This document shows positions 1 through 11,857 of a stretch of 64,000 nt of DNA, piece by piece. The position numbers and the translations under genes were made by a program. The notes beneath the pieces are model-generated. The model was given only the letters and a program-made list of their open reading frames with translations, was not told where the DNA came from and did no database searches. Source of the DNA: Sesamum alatum (Eukaryota; Streptophyta; Magnoliopsida; Lamiales; Pedaliaceae); assembly GCA_034509735.1 (NCBI GenBank), contig JACGWO010000001.1:35901966-35965965 (forward strand). The letters run 5' to 3'. Positions within the stretch are counted from its first letter, which is position 1, and every line of letters begins with the position of its first letter.

Positions 1-432
1 ATTAAAACTCTAATCTTCCAAAAATCACAATTTAATCAACTTCAATTAATTTCCTGAAAATCCATTTAACTAAAAACATTAATTTTAGATATTCCAAAAA
101 TGATTTTAATTAACAAGAAAGGAATTTCCGACACAAGAAAAGTCAATATTCTTCAAAACAATGCAATTTTAATCAAATTAACATGAAATAAGTTCTGAAT
201 CTTCTTAGAAAATTTCCAAAGTTCATATTTGGCATATGAAATACATAGCTGTTGGAATCGCTAGCAAGCTAATGAATTGGCTCATGCGATGTATTGTAGA
301 GGACATGCTGTTTCAACATAATGTTAATCTAATGAGAATAAAGTTATTTTGCCATCATTTATCGTTTTTTTTTGTAAATTATTTATGTATCTCACGGATA
401 AAGCCTTTGGACCAAACAAATCAATGAGTTAG
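1..432. other. Unassigned AT-rich flank
   Basis: AT-rich DNA to the left of the first LTR. I recognise no coding domain, LTR terminus, PBS or RNA gene in it. One short open frame (236-427) has no motif I know. It may be the target of the LTR-C element whose terminus is at 433, in which case 428-432 (gttag) would be one half of the target-site duplication; the other half cannot be identified. Confidence 0.5.
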
Positions 433-2560
433 TGAAAGACTCGGGTACGGTTCAGGAATGTAACGGAAGCGTAAAATATAAAAATTTAAACAAGTTTGAA
501 AAGGGTGTTTCCTTTGAAGTTCCCGAGCATTCAGTATTTGTGAAGATCATAATAACATAAAATAAACATGTTGGACATGTAGCTAAAGGATTAAAAGAAA
601 AAGGTACAAGTATTTAAACCGAAACATTATCTTTTCGTTTTTCTTATGTAGAACGGGAACAAGCATTGTTCCCTTTTCGTTCCTTTCTCGTTCACTTTAG
701 GATCGGAATTAGAACCCCTCTAATTTTTCCACCACATTACAGAATATAGTCTAACTCTATTGTTAGATACAAGTTAAACGAAGGGAAGAAACGAAACCGT
801 ATTACACTATTGATTAATGTATATATATTTCGCTTGTTCTCAACTTGAATCTAATTCAAGGAGAAATCAAAATATGGAGAAAAGAGGGAATTTTCATCGC
901 TTATGCGATCTTAGAGGAGAGCATGAGAGAACTATTGTGTGTTGTATATTTGATGTATTCACAATTCTAAAAACAAGTTACCTCCAAGGTAACCTGGACA
1001 CACACATGCACATTCTTTTCTCCATGAACTATCGTGCCCTTCATATGTGAAGGAGTTGAAACTCCTTCTCAACTTGCTCCAACCTCTTGAACTTGGACTT
1101 CAAGCCATGGACCATTTTTGATCAGTTTTGATATAATCAAATTAAATCAAGACCAACCAAGATCCATAGGTTCTCAATTAATCCAATTAATTTTAAATCT
1201 TATTGAAATCCAAAAAATTATTTAATCCAATAAAATAAACATAAGCTCAAACACTAATTAATTGATCCAATCAATTACTTAAACCAAACCCAATAAATTA
1301 ATCCGATTAAATTTAAAGGTGCTAAACCCAAAATTAATTAATCCGATTAATTCTTGGGCCATCCCTCCAATGGACTTACTCAATAAATGATCCAATCATT
1401 TATATTCTCCTTGAATTAATTAAATCTAACGTTTCTTCCAAAATTAATTCCAAATTAATTCCACTACTTCTGTAGTGATTTGTGTGTGACTCTTTAGGTT
1501 CACCTTCGGCTAGACTTGGGCTTGTGTCCAACAAAATTGATTAATCAAATCCACTTTAATTAATTATTTCTGATTAACCATTAATTAGAAACGCTCGTCA
1601 CCTTGTGTGCCCATCTAGCAATGATCCATGCCACTAGAGACTAGGTTAATGTTGGCGTGAACATTTAGACTCCCGAGTACCATACGGGTACAGTCCATCC
1701 ATCATTCGTCTCCTGGTCTAAGTCAAGGGCATGGAATTGGGTGTTGGTTCCCATCTTGGACTAGACAACTATGCTTAATTACTAGAAACGCGTTTGCTCT
1801 ATTGATCGACCTAGGAAACCATTCCCTACTTGATCAATCGTTGTGGCCACAGATTTAAAGAGTTTAAACCGTCTCAGATTTCATAGGAGACTCGACTATC
1901 ATATACTGACTGGTGACGGATTCTATCTTGGAACCCACCTTCCTCACTATACTCCGACTGCACTAGATAATGAAGGCATTCCAGATACGGACATCTCTTG
2001 CCAGATCTAGGATACAACCATCATATGCATGTGACTTCCATGGTTCCTCAAGTCCGAGGAGTAATCCCATATTATCGGAGTCGGGAATACCAGTCATACC
2101 GACCAAGCCTCCAAAGTTTCCATATGACGATTCCCGCGAGTCAATTCAAGCATCTAACAACCTTGTCAACTAACCTATTAAAATTGCATAGACGACCTAC
2201 GTCTATCGTTGATGAAACACGACACTCATCTAAAGAATGCAATACTTAGTGCAAGTCTCTATAGGACTCTCGATGCCCTGTCTCGAGGTCCTCGACTTGG
2301 AATGTTTCAGACCAACTTTCAGAAGTTGGTTTCATAGCTGCCATCCAAAGTGCAACTCAACTACATGAGTTATCCAATTGGTCTGTGGGCATTTGTTATG
2401 ACGTTAAAGCACTGTTTATGGTTATTAGTAAGCACAACAAACACATAGTGTCATGGATGCATACTTATTATATTCATCACGTCAATATTAATTTAATAAA
2501 GATTGTTAAAAGTACCCAAAACGGCCAATCCAATTGGCTTTCTGGTCACTTATTCTAACA
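433..2560 (-). mobile_element. LTR-C, 3' LTR of a minus-strand copia element
   Basis: On the minus strand it begins TGTTAGAATAAGTGACC (at 2560) and ends in ...CCGAGTCTTTCA (at 433), the TG...CA form of an LTR. It is preceded on that strand by a pol 3' end and a polypurine tract, so it is a 3' LTR. It aligns along its length with the LTR-C copies at 7293-9527 and 49935-52177 but is clearly more diverged, so it is old. Its U3 holds many short inverted repeats with 3-nt spacers, for example around 1250-1440. Confidence 0.88.
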
Positions 2561-2900
2561 ATCTCCCACTTGACCTAAAGTTGTCGCTCAGACTTAACTG
2601 AGCATGAGTAGTCTGCGATATCCGGCACGATCTCACAGGTATACCTTATTTATGCAAACATGATGCGGTCTGACCGCCCCTCACCTTTTCATAACATTGC
2701 TCCAAGAAGATGGTACTGTCTAAGAATTTTCCTGGATCCGTGATGAGATCTTGGTCCTTTAGCTTTCGCTGCGACTCTGTTGTTATATTCTAAAGTAACT
2801 ACTGGTTCGGTCGTGCTAGACACCACACACAACTATTAGATGTGGTTTTTCATCCAAACCACTTTTCAAAGCAACTTCTAAAGTTGCCATATATTCAACT
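2561..2900 (-). pseudogene. pol 3' remnant (end of RNase H) of LTR-C element
   Basis: Read on the minus strand this is the C-terminal end of copia RNase H. The conserved stretch encoding HH..K.ILRRYHLL-like residues is recognisable near 2700-2740, but the frame is broken. It ends in a polypurine tract (AAGTGGGAGA) directly next to the LTR at 2560. The 5' side is cut at 2901, where a plus-strand LTR-C begins. Only about 110 codons remain, so it is non-functional. Confidence 0.78.
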
Positions 2901-3184
2901 TGTTAGAATAGGTGACTAGAAAGTCAATTAGATTTGCTGTTCTGGGAACTATTCGTCGATCTTTATTAAAGTAATATTATAGTGATGGATAAAGTAAGTA
3001 TTCATCACTGGCAAAATGTGTTTGTTGTGCTTACTACTCACATTGAATGGCATTTCAATATCACAACAAATGCCCACAGACCCGATTAGTTAAACCCATT
3101 GAGTTGAGCTGCACATAGGATGGTGGCTATGAAACCAACTCCTTGAGGTTCGATCTGAAACATTCCAAGTCGAGCACCTCAAGA
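2901..3184 (+). mobile_element. LTR-C plus strand, first part (split by solo LTR-A)
   Basis: Begins TGTTAGAATAGGTGACTAG and follows the LTR-C sequence to the words gtcgagcacctc. There it is interrupted by an LTR-A and resumes at 5415 with gactgggcctcgag. It sits in the RNase H remnant of the minus-strand LTR-C element; 2896-2900 (caact) would be the left target-site copy. The right end of this LTR is lost at 6935. Confidence 0.85.
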
Positions 3185-5414
3185 TGAAGGACAAGCGGAT
3201 CCACCGGGAGCGCGAGCGGAAGCGAGAAAGCGAGAAAGCGAGAAATGGTGCGTAAATTTAAATCAAATTTAAATAAACGTATCCCAGGATGTACCCTTGG
3301 GTGCTCAACCGGGCGTTCGATGTAGGATGTATTAATGTTAAAAGCATACATGTAACACATAGGGCATAGATGAAAAACAAAACTATCAAAGCGTAATAAA
3401 TTGTTACCTTTGATGACCTTTCGTGTGCTCGACTACTTGCGTTGTTCCTTTTTCTGGAATGCTCACGAAATCCAAACGTATGGATTCTCCAAAGGTGATC
3501 CACACCACACCGGAAGAAACTCACGTTCTCCTTGCTAGAGGAAAATGGGTTTATGAAGGAATCGGTTTAAGAGAAGAACACTATGAATTAGTGTTCTGTT
3601 AAACCTACTTTGTTCTTCCTTTTGATTCAAAATCAAGTGAAGAACACAAGTGGGAAGGGAGAGATATGGCCGAGGATGAGAGAGAGGAGAGGCCGAAAAT
3701 TCTTCTTCTTTTCCCTTGAAAAAGATGAATAATGATTTTAATACACAAGGTGTTGTATATACTCCTATATATACATAATTAATATGATTATTGGAATGTG
3801 TCTACGTTCATCCAAGGATGTCTAGATACATCCCAATCAATCACCATTAATTCTTCAAATCAAGCCTACCAACTTTTAAGGTATGATCAAATCATACCAA
3901 AAGTGAAGGGCTTGATTGGAGTTGATTTGTCTCTTTCCAAAAGAGATAAGTCAACATACCACCTTGCATGAAACATTGCTGATTTAAGCTTCCTCCAAGG
4001 GAGCATTTCGGCCATGCTAAATATGGGAAGAAGTCCAACTTCTTCCTATTCCAAATTAGGAATTATTTCTCCTCCCGGGTCAAAATTTAACGGACTGGGT
4101 TTCATCGTAATCAAATTACGACGAACCCGAAATTGAATCCAATTTAATGTCCACTTAAATTATTCCCGTTGGTCTTTTAATCCAATCAAAAAATCCAACA
4201 TCTCAACTTTCCATATTTAATTGAAAATCCAACTTACCGATTATACGAGGGGCCGATACAATATCAGCCCGTCCATCCAATGGACTATCCCTTAAGTAAT
4301 CCAATTACTTATTTATCCTTCGAGATTGACTCCAAGTCAATCTCTCAAACTCTCCTCGTTGATTTGTGTGTGACCCTTTAGGTTCACCCTCAGCTAGACT
4401 TGGGCTCATGTCCCACAAGGGCTCGTTACCATGGGTGGCCGTCTAGCAACGATCCATGGCACTAGAGACTAGGTGAATGTTGGCGTGAACATTTAGGCAC
4501 TGATTCCCTACGGGTCCAGTCCTTCCGTCTACCGTCTCCCTACCTTAGTCTAGGGTATGGAATTGGGCGTCGGTTCCCATCCTTCACTAGGCATCTGTGC
4601 TTAATACTCGAGACTACGTATGTTTCATTGCATCGACATAGGAAACCATTCCCTGTTCGACCAACCACTGTGGCCACAGCTTTAAACAACATGAACGTGT
4701 CTCCGAGTGCATAGGAGATACCTCTATCACATACTGACAGGGGACGGATCCTCTTCTTGGAATTCACCGTTCTCGCTACACATTCCGACTTCACTGGACA
4801 AGGCTTATAATGATCATCATCTTACAGAATGATCACCTATCGCCAGATCCAAGATACAGCCGTCCTGTGCACGCGACTGCCATGATTTCTCAAGTCTGAG
4901 GACTACTACCGTACTATCGGAACCCGGAAAATCCAATCATACCGACCAAGCCTGCAAGGCTTCCATATGATGATCCCTGCGAGTCAGTCCAGTCGGCTCG
5001 ACCCCAGTCGACCAACCCATCAAGATTGTGTAGGCGTCCCACGCCTGTAGCCGATGAAACACGACACTCATCCAATGAGCACGACTCTTGATGCAAGTCT
5101 CAATAGGACTCTCGATGCCCTGTCTCGAGGTCCTCGACTTGGAACATTTCAGACCCAACTCTAAATCAGTTGGTTTCATGACCACCATATAATGTGTGGC
5201 CCAACTACACGAGTTGTTAACCGTGGTCTGTGGGCTTTGTTGCGATATAAGTAAAACACCGTTTTAACAAATGTGAAATGAGCGCAACAAAGTAAGCACC
5301 AAAAGTGACGAATACTCATTTTATTAATCACATAATAATATTATATTTACATCGAGTTGTATAATAGGTTACAAATCGCCAAACCTAATGGCTTTCTGGT
5401 CACCTATTCTAACA
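3185..5414 (-). mobile_element. Solo LTR-A inserted in LTR-C
   Basis: A complete LTR-A of 2230 bp. On the minus strand it starts TGTTAGAATAGGTGACCAG at 5414 and ends ...CTTGTCCTTCA at 3185. No PBS or coding sequence adjoins either end; both sides continue the plus-strand LTR-C, so it is a solo LTR left by LTR-LTR recombination. The flanks share only aga in phase (caaga / agaga), so the 5-bp duplication has decayed. It is more diverged from the intact element's LTRs than the copy at 41801-44027. Confidence 0.9.
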
Positions 5415-6935
5415 AGAGACTGGGCCTCGAGTGCCCTATAGAGACTTGCACTAAGTATTGCATTCACTGGGTGAGTGACAAGTTTCATAGTTGCTAGACG
5501 TAGGTCGTCTATGCAATTTTAGTGGGTTAGTTGGCAAGGTAATCGACTGACTGAACTGGCTCATGGGAATCTTCATATGGAAGCCATTGAGGCTTGGTCG
5601 GTATGACTGGAATTCCCGGTTTCGATAGTACAGGATTAGTCCTCGGACTTGAGGAATCACGGCAGTCGCATGCATATGAAGGTTGTATCTTGGATCTGGT
5701 AAGAGATGACTGTGTCTTCGATATGGTCATTATAAGCCTTGTCCAGTGTAGTTGGAGTATGTAGTGAGGACGGTGGATTCAAAGAGAGAATCTGTCCCCT
5801 GTCAGTATTTGACAGTTATGTCTCCTATGCGCTCTGAGATGGTTAAGACTCTTCAAGTCTACGGCCATAGCGATTGGTTGAGTAGGGAATGGTTCCCTAG
5901 GTCAATCAATAGAGTAAATGCGTCTCGAGTTTGAAGCATGGTTACCTGGTCCAGGATGGGAACCGACGCCCAGTTCCATGCCCTAGACTAAGGCCAGGAG
6001 ATGGTCGACGGAAGGACTGTACCTGTATGGAATTTGGAGCCTAAATGTTCACGCCAACATTCACCTAGTCTCTAGTGCCATGGACCGTTGCTAGACGGCC
6101 ACCCATGGTGACAGGCGTTTTTGATTAATGTTAATCAGAATAATTAATTAAATTGGATTTAATTAATCAATTGTTTTGGACACAAGCCCAAGTCTAGTTG
6201 AGGGTGAACCTAAAGAGTCACACACAAATCACTATGGATTGAAATTAATTGGATTAATATGGAACCCATGGATCTTGATTTGACTTGATTTAATTTTATT
6301 AAATCAAGACCTATCAGAACTGGTCCATGACTTGAAATCTAAACTTAAGGGATTGATGCAAATTGGAGAGGAGTTGAAAGTCCTCCATGTAAGCAATGAT
6401 GTTGCTTGCCATGATGGTAAGGTGGTGCACACATATTGTGCTAACATGATTGGAGGTTGAGCACAAGTTGTGCATTAGTGTATAGGTAGTTTTGGAAACT
6501 ACTTACAATTACACAACTACACACATATGGCTCTAACTCCCTAACTTGCTCTCCTCTCACGAAAGCTACGAAATCTTCCTCTCCAGAAAGACTCTTTTTG
6601 TGTTCTTCTTAAAGTCTATTCAAGTTAAGAACAAAGAGGAATTCAAATACACTAATATGATAGTGTTACTCGGATTTTCTTCCACTAATCTCATTTCTAT
6701 CTAGCAATGGAATGACTTTTTACTTTCCTAGTGTGGTGTGAATCATCTTTAGAGGGATTCGAAGTTGAGTCCTAAAGTGAACGGAAAAGGAACGAAGAGG
6801 GAATCTACGCTTGTTTCCGTTCTACATGTGAAACGAAAAAGGTAATGTTTCGATTTAAAATTATTGCATTTTTCGTTTTCTCCTCTACCCACATGTTCAA
6901 GCATATTTTGCTTTATGTTATGATGCTTTTCCCAG
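5415..6935 (+). mobile_element. LTR-C plus strand, second part, 3' truncated
   Basis: Continues the LTR-C interrupted at 3184 through the U3 (cacccatggtgac near 6100, gggtgaacctaaagagtcacacac near 6200) into the R/U5-like part. It stops within tgttatgatgctttt around 6935, roughly 350-400 bp before the expected LTR end. There it abuts leader DNA of a minus-strand element. The missing terminus and PBS indicate a deletion or recombination breakpoint. Confidence 0.8.
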
Positions 6936-7279
6936 AAGGCCGTGCACGTGCGCGCCCGTGCAGGCTCAGCAGCGTGCACGGCGGACGCCCACGCATGCCT
7001 GCCGGCCGCGCGCGCGCATGCCCACCGTTTTTCACTTTTTTTTTCTTTTTTTTTTTAAGTTTCTTCTATAAAATGAAACATAAACATGCATTTAGAGAAA
7101 ATCCAATTCTCAAAAAATGCATGGATATCCATAATTTCAAAAAGCAAAATTAACACATATTTTCTACACCTATTATCATGCTTTAAAGCCATAACATGCT
7201 TTCCAAAAGCAATTTAAGCATGTTCTTCATGCTCAACACATAATAACATGTAAATCCTATAGCCACAAGACCAAACCGG
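6936..7279 (-). other. 5' leader fragment of minus-strand LTR-C element, with GC-rich tract
   Basis: Directly downstream (minus strand) of the PBS. It comprises an AT-rich leader (7030-7279) and then a CG-rich alternating tract (about 6938-7024) with repeated GCGCGC runs, cut off at about 6936. The same order, PBS then AT-rich leader then GC tract, recurs in the other elements of this window. No gag follows, because the element is truncated here. Confidence 0.75.
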
Positions 7280-7291
7280 GCTCTGATACCA
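7280..7291 (-). promoter_or_regulatory. Primer-binding site (initiator tRNA-Met)
   Basis: The minus strand reads TGGTATCAGAGC, one base after the LTR end at 7293. It is complementary to the 3' end of plant initiator tRNA-Met, where minus-strand DNA synthesis would start. It marks 7293-9527 as a 5' LTR. Confidence 0.92.
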
Positions 7292-7685
7292 CTGAAAGAA
7301 TCGGGTACGGCCCGAGAACACAACGGAAGCGTAAAAAATGTGAATATAAAGCATAAATTTACAACGGGTTCAAATGGGTGTTCCCTTTGAAGTTCCCGGA
7401 TGTTCGGTGCATGTCAAGAGCATGAATAAAATAGGAGAAGATGCTCGACATGTGGCTAAAGGATTAAAAACAAAAGATACATAAAATGTAAATAGAAACC
7501 AACCTTTGTTCGTTTTTCGTAGAACGGCTTCTAACATTGTTCATTCTTTTCCTTTTTCATATGTCCACTTGAGAACTCAACTTGGAACTCCTCTAAGTAT
7601 TGTCCACACCACACAAAGGATCCAAACTATAGTTTAGTACTAGATAAAATATAGTGAAGAGAAGAAAAAAATAATTCCAAAGCAA

Positions 7686-7700
7686 CACTATCAATTAGTG
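7686..7700 (-). promoter_or_regulatory. R/U5 stem-loop, LTR-C version
   Basis: Five-bp arms CACTA/TAGTG around the loop ATTGA (minus strand), 393 bp from the LTR 3' end. It corresponds in position and loop to the larger stem-loops at 15168-15210, 27643-27680, 34046-34091 and 54269-54311. Confidence 0.5.
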
Positions 7701-8064
7701 ATCTTTAGAATATTTAAGTTCTTTTCTTTCCAAAAGAAAAGAACACTTCGAGAGAATTTTCAGAGATTTTTATGGCTTAAATCTCCAGCAAAAATGAAGC
7801 AAGTTAGTAAGTAAATGTCTAGCAAAGTTGTTTTGTGTATGTAGAATGTAGAGTTCAAAAAACCACCTACATAAGTAACCTCCAAGGCGACTTCCACATA
7901 CACACACTTCTACCACATCCACTACACATGATAGCAAGACAAAACCACCCATAAATCAGCAAAGTTTCGTGCTCATCATGTGATATGTGAAGAGTTGAAA
8001 CTCCTCCTTAACTACCTTCAAGTTGCATAGAAAATGGACTTGGATCTTTATGTTTTTGGACTTG

Positions 8065-8413
8065 TATTTAATCAAATTAAATAAAGTCTAAACATGTATC
8101 CATTGGGCATTAATTAATCTAACTAATCTCAATCCAATTGAATCCCAATAGTTTATTTAATCCAATTAAATAAACATAAGTCCAAATTAAGAATAATTGA
8201 TCCAATCAATTATTCTACTCAAAACCCAATAAATTAATCCAATTAATTTAATGGTTCTTAGTCCAAAAAATTAACTAATCCAATTAATTAATTCTTGGAC
8301 CATCCATCAAATGGATTTCTCAATAAATGATCCAATCATTTATTTTCTCTCTTGAATAAATTTAATCCGATTAAATTTATTTGCTTCTTCTAGAATTAAT
8401 TCCAAATTAATTC
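8065..8413 (-). repeat. Array of 3-nt-spaced perfect inverted repeats in LTR-C U3
   Basis: Within 350 bp I find perfect inverted repeats with 3-nt spacers at 8065-8083 (8-bp arms), 8151-8175 (11 bp), 8190-8216 (12 bp, arm AGAATAATTGAT), 8231-8249 (8 bp), 8322-8344 (10 bp), 8355-8381 (12 bp, arm AATAAATTTAAT) and 8393-8413 (9 bp). The plus-strand spacers are CAA, CCA or CCG, mostly CCA, so TGG in the LTR sense direction. Arm sequences differ, so this is not a tandem repeat. Confidence 0.85.
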
Positions 8414-9527
8414 CGCCAAATCCAAATTGATTTATGTGTGACTCATTAGGTTCACCCTCAGCTAGACTTGGGCTTGTGTCCAATACAATTGGTCAATTAA
8501 CACAAATTTAATTAACTATTTTCCGATTAACCATTAATCGAAAAACGCCCGTCATCATGGGTGGCCGTCTAGCAACGGTCCATGGCACTAGAGACTAGGT
8601 GAATATTGGCGTGAACATTTAGGCCTCCGAGTACCATACGAGTACGGTCCTTCCATCATCCCTCTCCCGGTCTAGCTCTAGGGCATAGAATTGGGCGTCG
8701 GTTCCCATCCTCGACTAGACAACTATGCTCAATAACTCGAGACACGTTTGCTCTATTGATCGACACAGGAAACCATTCCCTACTCGACCAATCGCTGTGG
8801 CCACAGACATTAAAAAGGTTAAACCGTCTCAGAGTGCATAGGAGACTCGACTGTCATATACTGACAGGTGACGGTTCCTATCTTGGAATCCACCGTCCTC
8901 AATACATATTCCGACTGTACTGGATAAAGCTTATGACGAACGTATCCTAGATACGGACATCTCTTGCTAGACCCTAGATACAACCTTAATATGCATGTGA
9001 CTGCCATGATTCCTCAAGTCCGAGGACTAATCTCGTACTATCGGAGCCGGAAATTCCAGTTATACCGACCAAGCCTCCAAGACTTCCATATGACGATTCC
9101 CACGAGTCAGTTCCATCAGCTAACACCCTTGTCAACTAACCCACTAATATTGCATAGACGTCCAACGTTTGTCGCTGATGAAACACGACACTCATCCAAT
9201 GAATGCAATCTTTAGTGCAAGTCTCTGTAGGACCCTCGATGCCCTGTCTTGAGGTCCTCGAGTTGGAACGTTCAAGACCAACCCTCAGAAGTTGGTTTCA
9301 TAGCTACCATCCAATACGCAGTCCAACTACATGGGTTATCCAATTGGTCTGCGGGTATTTGTTGTGACGTTAAAATGCCGTTTAACGTAATCAGTAAGCA
9401 CAACAGTCACATAGTGCCACAGATGAATACTTACTATATTCATCAAGTCAATATTACTCTAATAAAGATTTCTAAATAGTAGCCAAAACCGCCAATCGAA
9501 TTGGCTTTCTGGTCACCTATTCTAACA

Positions 9528-10574
9528 ATGTGCACCACTACCCATCATGGCAAGCCACATCATTGCTTAAATGGATGATTTCAACTTCTCTTCAACTTGC
9601 ATCAAACCTTTGAGTTTGAATTTCAAGTCATGGACCAATTTTGACCGGTCTTGATTTAATCAAATTAAATCAAGTGATCCATGGGTTTCAAATTAATCCA
9701 ATTAATTTTAAATGTTATTGAAATCCAAAAGTTTATTTAGTCCAATTAAATAAACATAAGCTCAAACACTAATTAATTGATCCAATCAATTAATTAAACG
9801 AAACCCAATAAATTAATCCAATTAATTTAATGGTATTAAGCCCAAAATTAATTAATCCAATTAATTAATTCTTGGGCCATCCATCCAATGGATTTTTCAA
9901 TAAATGATCCAATCATTTATATTCTCCTTGAATTAATTTAATTCAATTAAATTAATTCGCTTCTTCTAGAATTAATTCTAAATTAATTCTACTACTTCCA
10001 TAGTGATTTGTGTGTGACTCTTTAGGTTCACCCTCAGCTAGACTTGGGTTTTTGTCCAACACAATTGATTAATTAAATTCAATTTAACTAATTATTTTTT
10101 ATTAACCATTAATTAGAAATGCCCATCACCATGGGTGGCCGTCTAGCAACGGTCCATGGTACTAGAGACTAGGTGAATGTTGGCGTGAACATTTAGGCTC
10201 TGAATTTCATACAGGTACAATCCTTTCATCGACCATCTCCCGGCCTTCGTCTAGGGCATGGAATTGGGCGTCAGTTCCCATCTTGGACCAGGCAACTATG
10301 CTTCAAACTCAAGACGCGTTTACTCTATTGATTGACCTAGGGAACCATTCCCCACTCAATCAATCGCTACGGCTCGTAGACTTAAAGACTCTAAACCATC
10401 TCAGAGCGCATAGGAGATATAGCTGTCAAATACTGACAGGGGACAGATTCTCTCTTGGAATCCACCGTCCTCACTACATACTCCAAGTGCACTGGGTAAG
10501 GCTTATAATGACCATATCAAAAACACGGTCACCTCTCGCCAGATCCAAGATACAACCTTCATATTCATGCGACT
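9528..10574 (-). mobile_element. LTR-C fragment, minus strand
   Basis: Middle portion of a minus-strand LTR-C, from the sequence gtggtgcacat beside the inserted element at 9527 to agtcgcatgaatatg at 10574. It is cut on the left by the LTR at 7293-9527 and on the right by a plus-strand LTR-C at 10575. The U3 inverted repeats are again present, including an arm AATTAATTGAT with spacer CCA near 9772. Confidence 0.85.
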
Positions 10575-11539
10575 TGTTAGAATAGGTGACTAGAAAGCCA
10601 ATAGGATTGGCGGTTTTGGGAACTATTCGTCAATCTTTATTAATACAATATTATCCTGATGAATAGAGTAAGTATTCATCACTGGCATTGTATTTTGTTG
10701 TGCTTACTACTAACGTTGAACGGCGTTTCAACATCACAACAAATTCCCATAGACCAATTGGATAACCCATGTAGTTGGGCTGCACATTAGATGGCGGCTA
10801 TGAAACCAACTTCTGAGGGTTGGTCTTAAACGTTCCAATTCGAGGACCTCGAAACTGGGCATCGAGTGTCCTATTAAGACTTGCACTAAGTATTGCATTC
10901 ACTGGGTGAATGCCGAGTTTCATCGGCAACAGACGAAGGTCGTCTATGCAATTTTAGTGGGTTAGTTGACAAGGTGGTCGACCGACTGAACTGATTCGCG
11001 GGAATTGACATATGGAAGCCTTGGAGGCTTGTTCGGTATGACTGGAATTCCCGATTCCGATAGTACGGGATTAGTCCTCAAACTTGAGGAATTATGGCAG
11101 TCATGTGCATACGAAGACTGTATCTTGGATCTGGCGAGAGGTGATGATTCTGTAAGATGGTCATTATAAGCCTTGTCCAGTGTAGTTGGAGTATGTAGCA
11201 AGGACGGTGTATTCCAAGATAGGATCTGTCCCCTGTCAGCACATGACAGTGATGTCTCCTATGCACTCTGAGATAGTTTAGACTCTGAAAGTCTATGGCC
11301 ATTGCAATTGATTGAGTAGGAAAGGATTTCCTACGTCGATCGAGAAAGTAAACGCATCTCGGGTATGAAGCATAGTTTTCTAGTCAAGGATGGAAACCGA
11401 CGCCAAATTCCATACCCTAGACTAAGGCCAGGAGATGGTCGACGGTAGGACCGTACCTGTATGGAATCGGCGACTAATTGTTCACGCCAACATTCACTAA
11501 GTCTCTAGTGCCATGGACCGTTGATAGACGGCCACCCAT
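10575..11539 (+). mobile_element. LTR-C fragment, plus strand, 5' part
   Basis: Begins TGTTAGAATAGGTGACTAG at 10575, inside the minus-strand LTR-C fragment, with possible left target-site copy cgact. It follows LTR-C for 965 bp to gacggccacccat at 11539, where the terminus of a minus-strand LTR-B2 interrupts it. The remainder of this LTR is not found on the other side. Confidence 0.85.
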
Positions 11540-11857
11540 TGAAAGCCTAGCAAAGGCGTGTGGATCGTCCCGGGAGTAACGCGAATGCGGAAGCGCGGTA
11601 TAATAAAATTTCAATAATTTAAAACATTCAATAAACAAGAATTAAATATAGACGTTCAAGGGGTATTCCCTTGAATCTTCCGGGCATTCGGTGTATCTCA
11701 TAAATGAAAATAAACAACGAAATTCATGGAGGCCATAGGGTTTAAAAGACGGAATCGACAAAACCAGAAAACCTACCCGGTTGTCGTTTTGTCTTCGAAC
11801 CGCTACTCGCGTTGTTCCCCGTTTTGCTCCAAGATCTCAAGTTGAGACCCTCTAATT
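11540..11857 (-). mobile_element. LTR-B2 3' end fragment, minus strand
   Basis: Minus-strand LTR end: the plus strand reads tgaaagcctagcaaaggcg followed by the cgtcccgggag block that marks LTR-B/B2 ends. Compare 39981 and 47407. It extends about 318 bp inward to the words gagaccctctaatt and is then joined directly to plus-strand pol at 11858. The opposite orientation of the two sides marks a rearrangement breakpoint. Confidence 0.8.

Larger units (their letters stand above)
7293..9527 (-). mobile_element. LTR-C, 5' LTR of minus-strand element
   Basis: 2235 bp. On the minus strand it runs from TGTTAGAATAGGTGACCAG (9527) to ...GTACCCGATTCTTTCA (7293) and is followed by a PBS. It is inserted in a second minus-strand LTR-C (9528-10574). 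Its right-hand flank atgtg would be one target-site copy; the left copy is not identifiable. Its U3 contains one of the clearest arrays of 3-nt-spaced inverted repeats (8065-8413). Confidence 0.9.

Noticed and set aside
1..432. Small gene at 236-427
   Set aside because: 63 codons, no motif, AT-rich context; chance frame.
3180..5419. Clean 5-bp TSD for the solo LTR-A at 3185-5414
   Set aside because: The flanks read caaga and agaga; only part matches in phase, so I do not claim an intact duplication.
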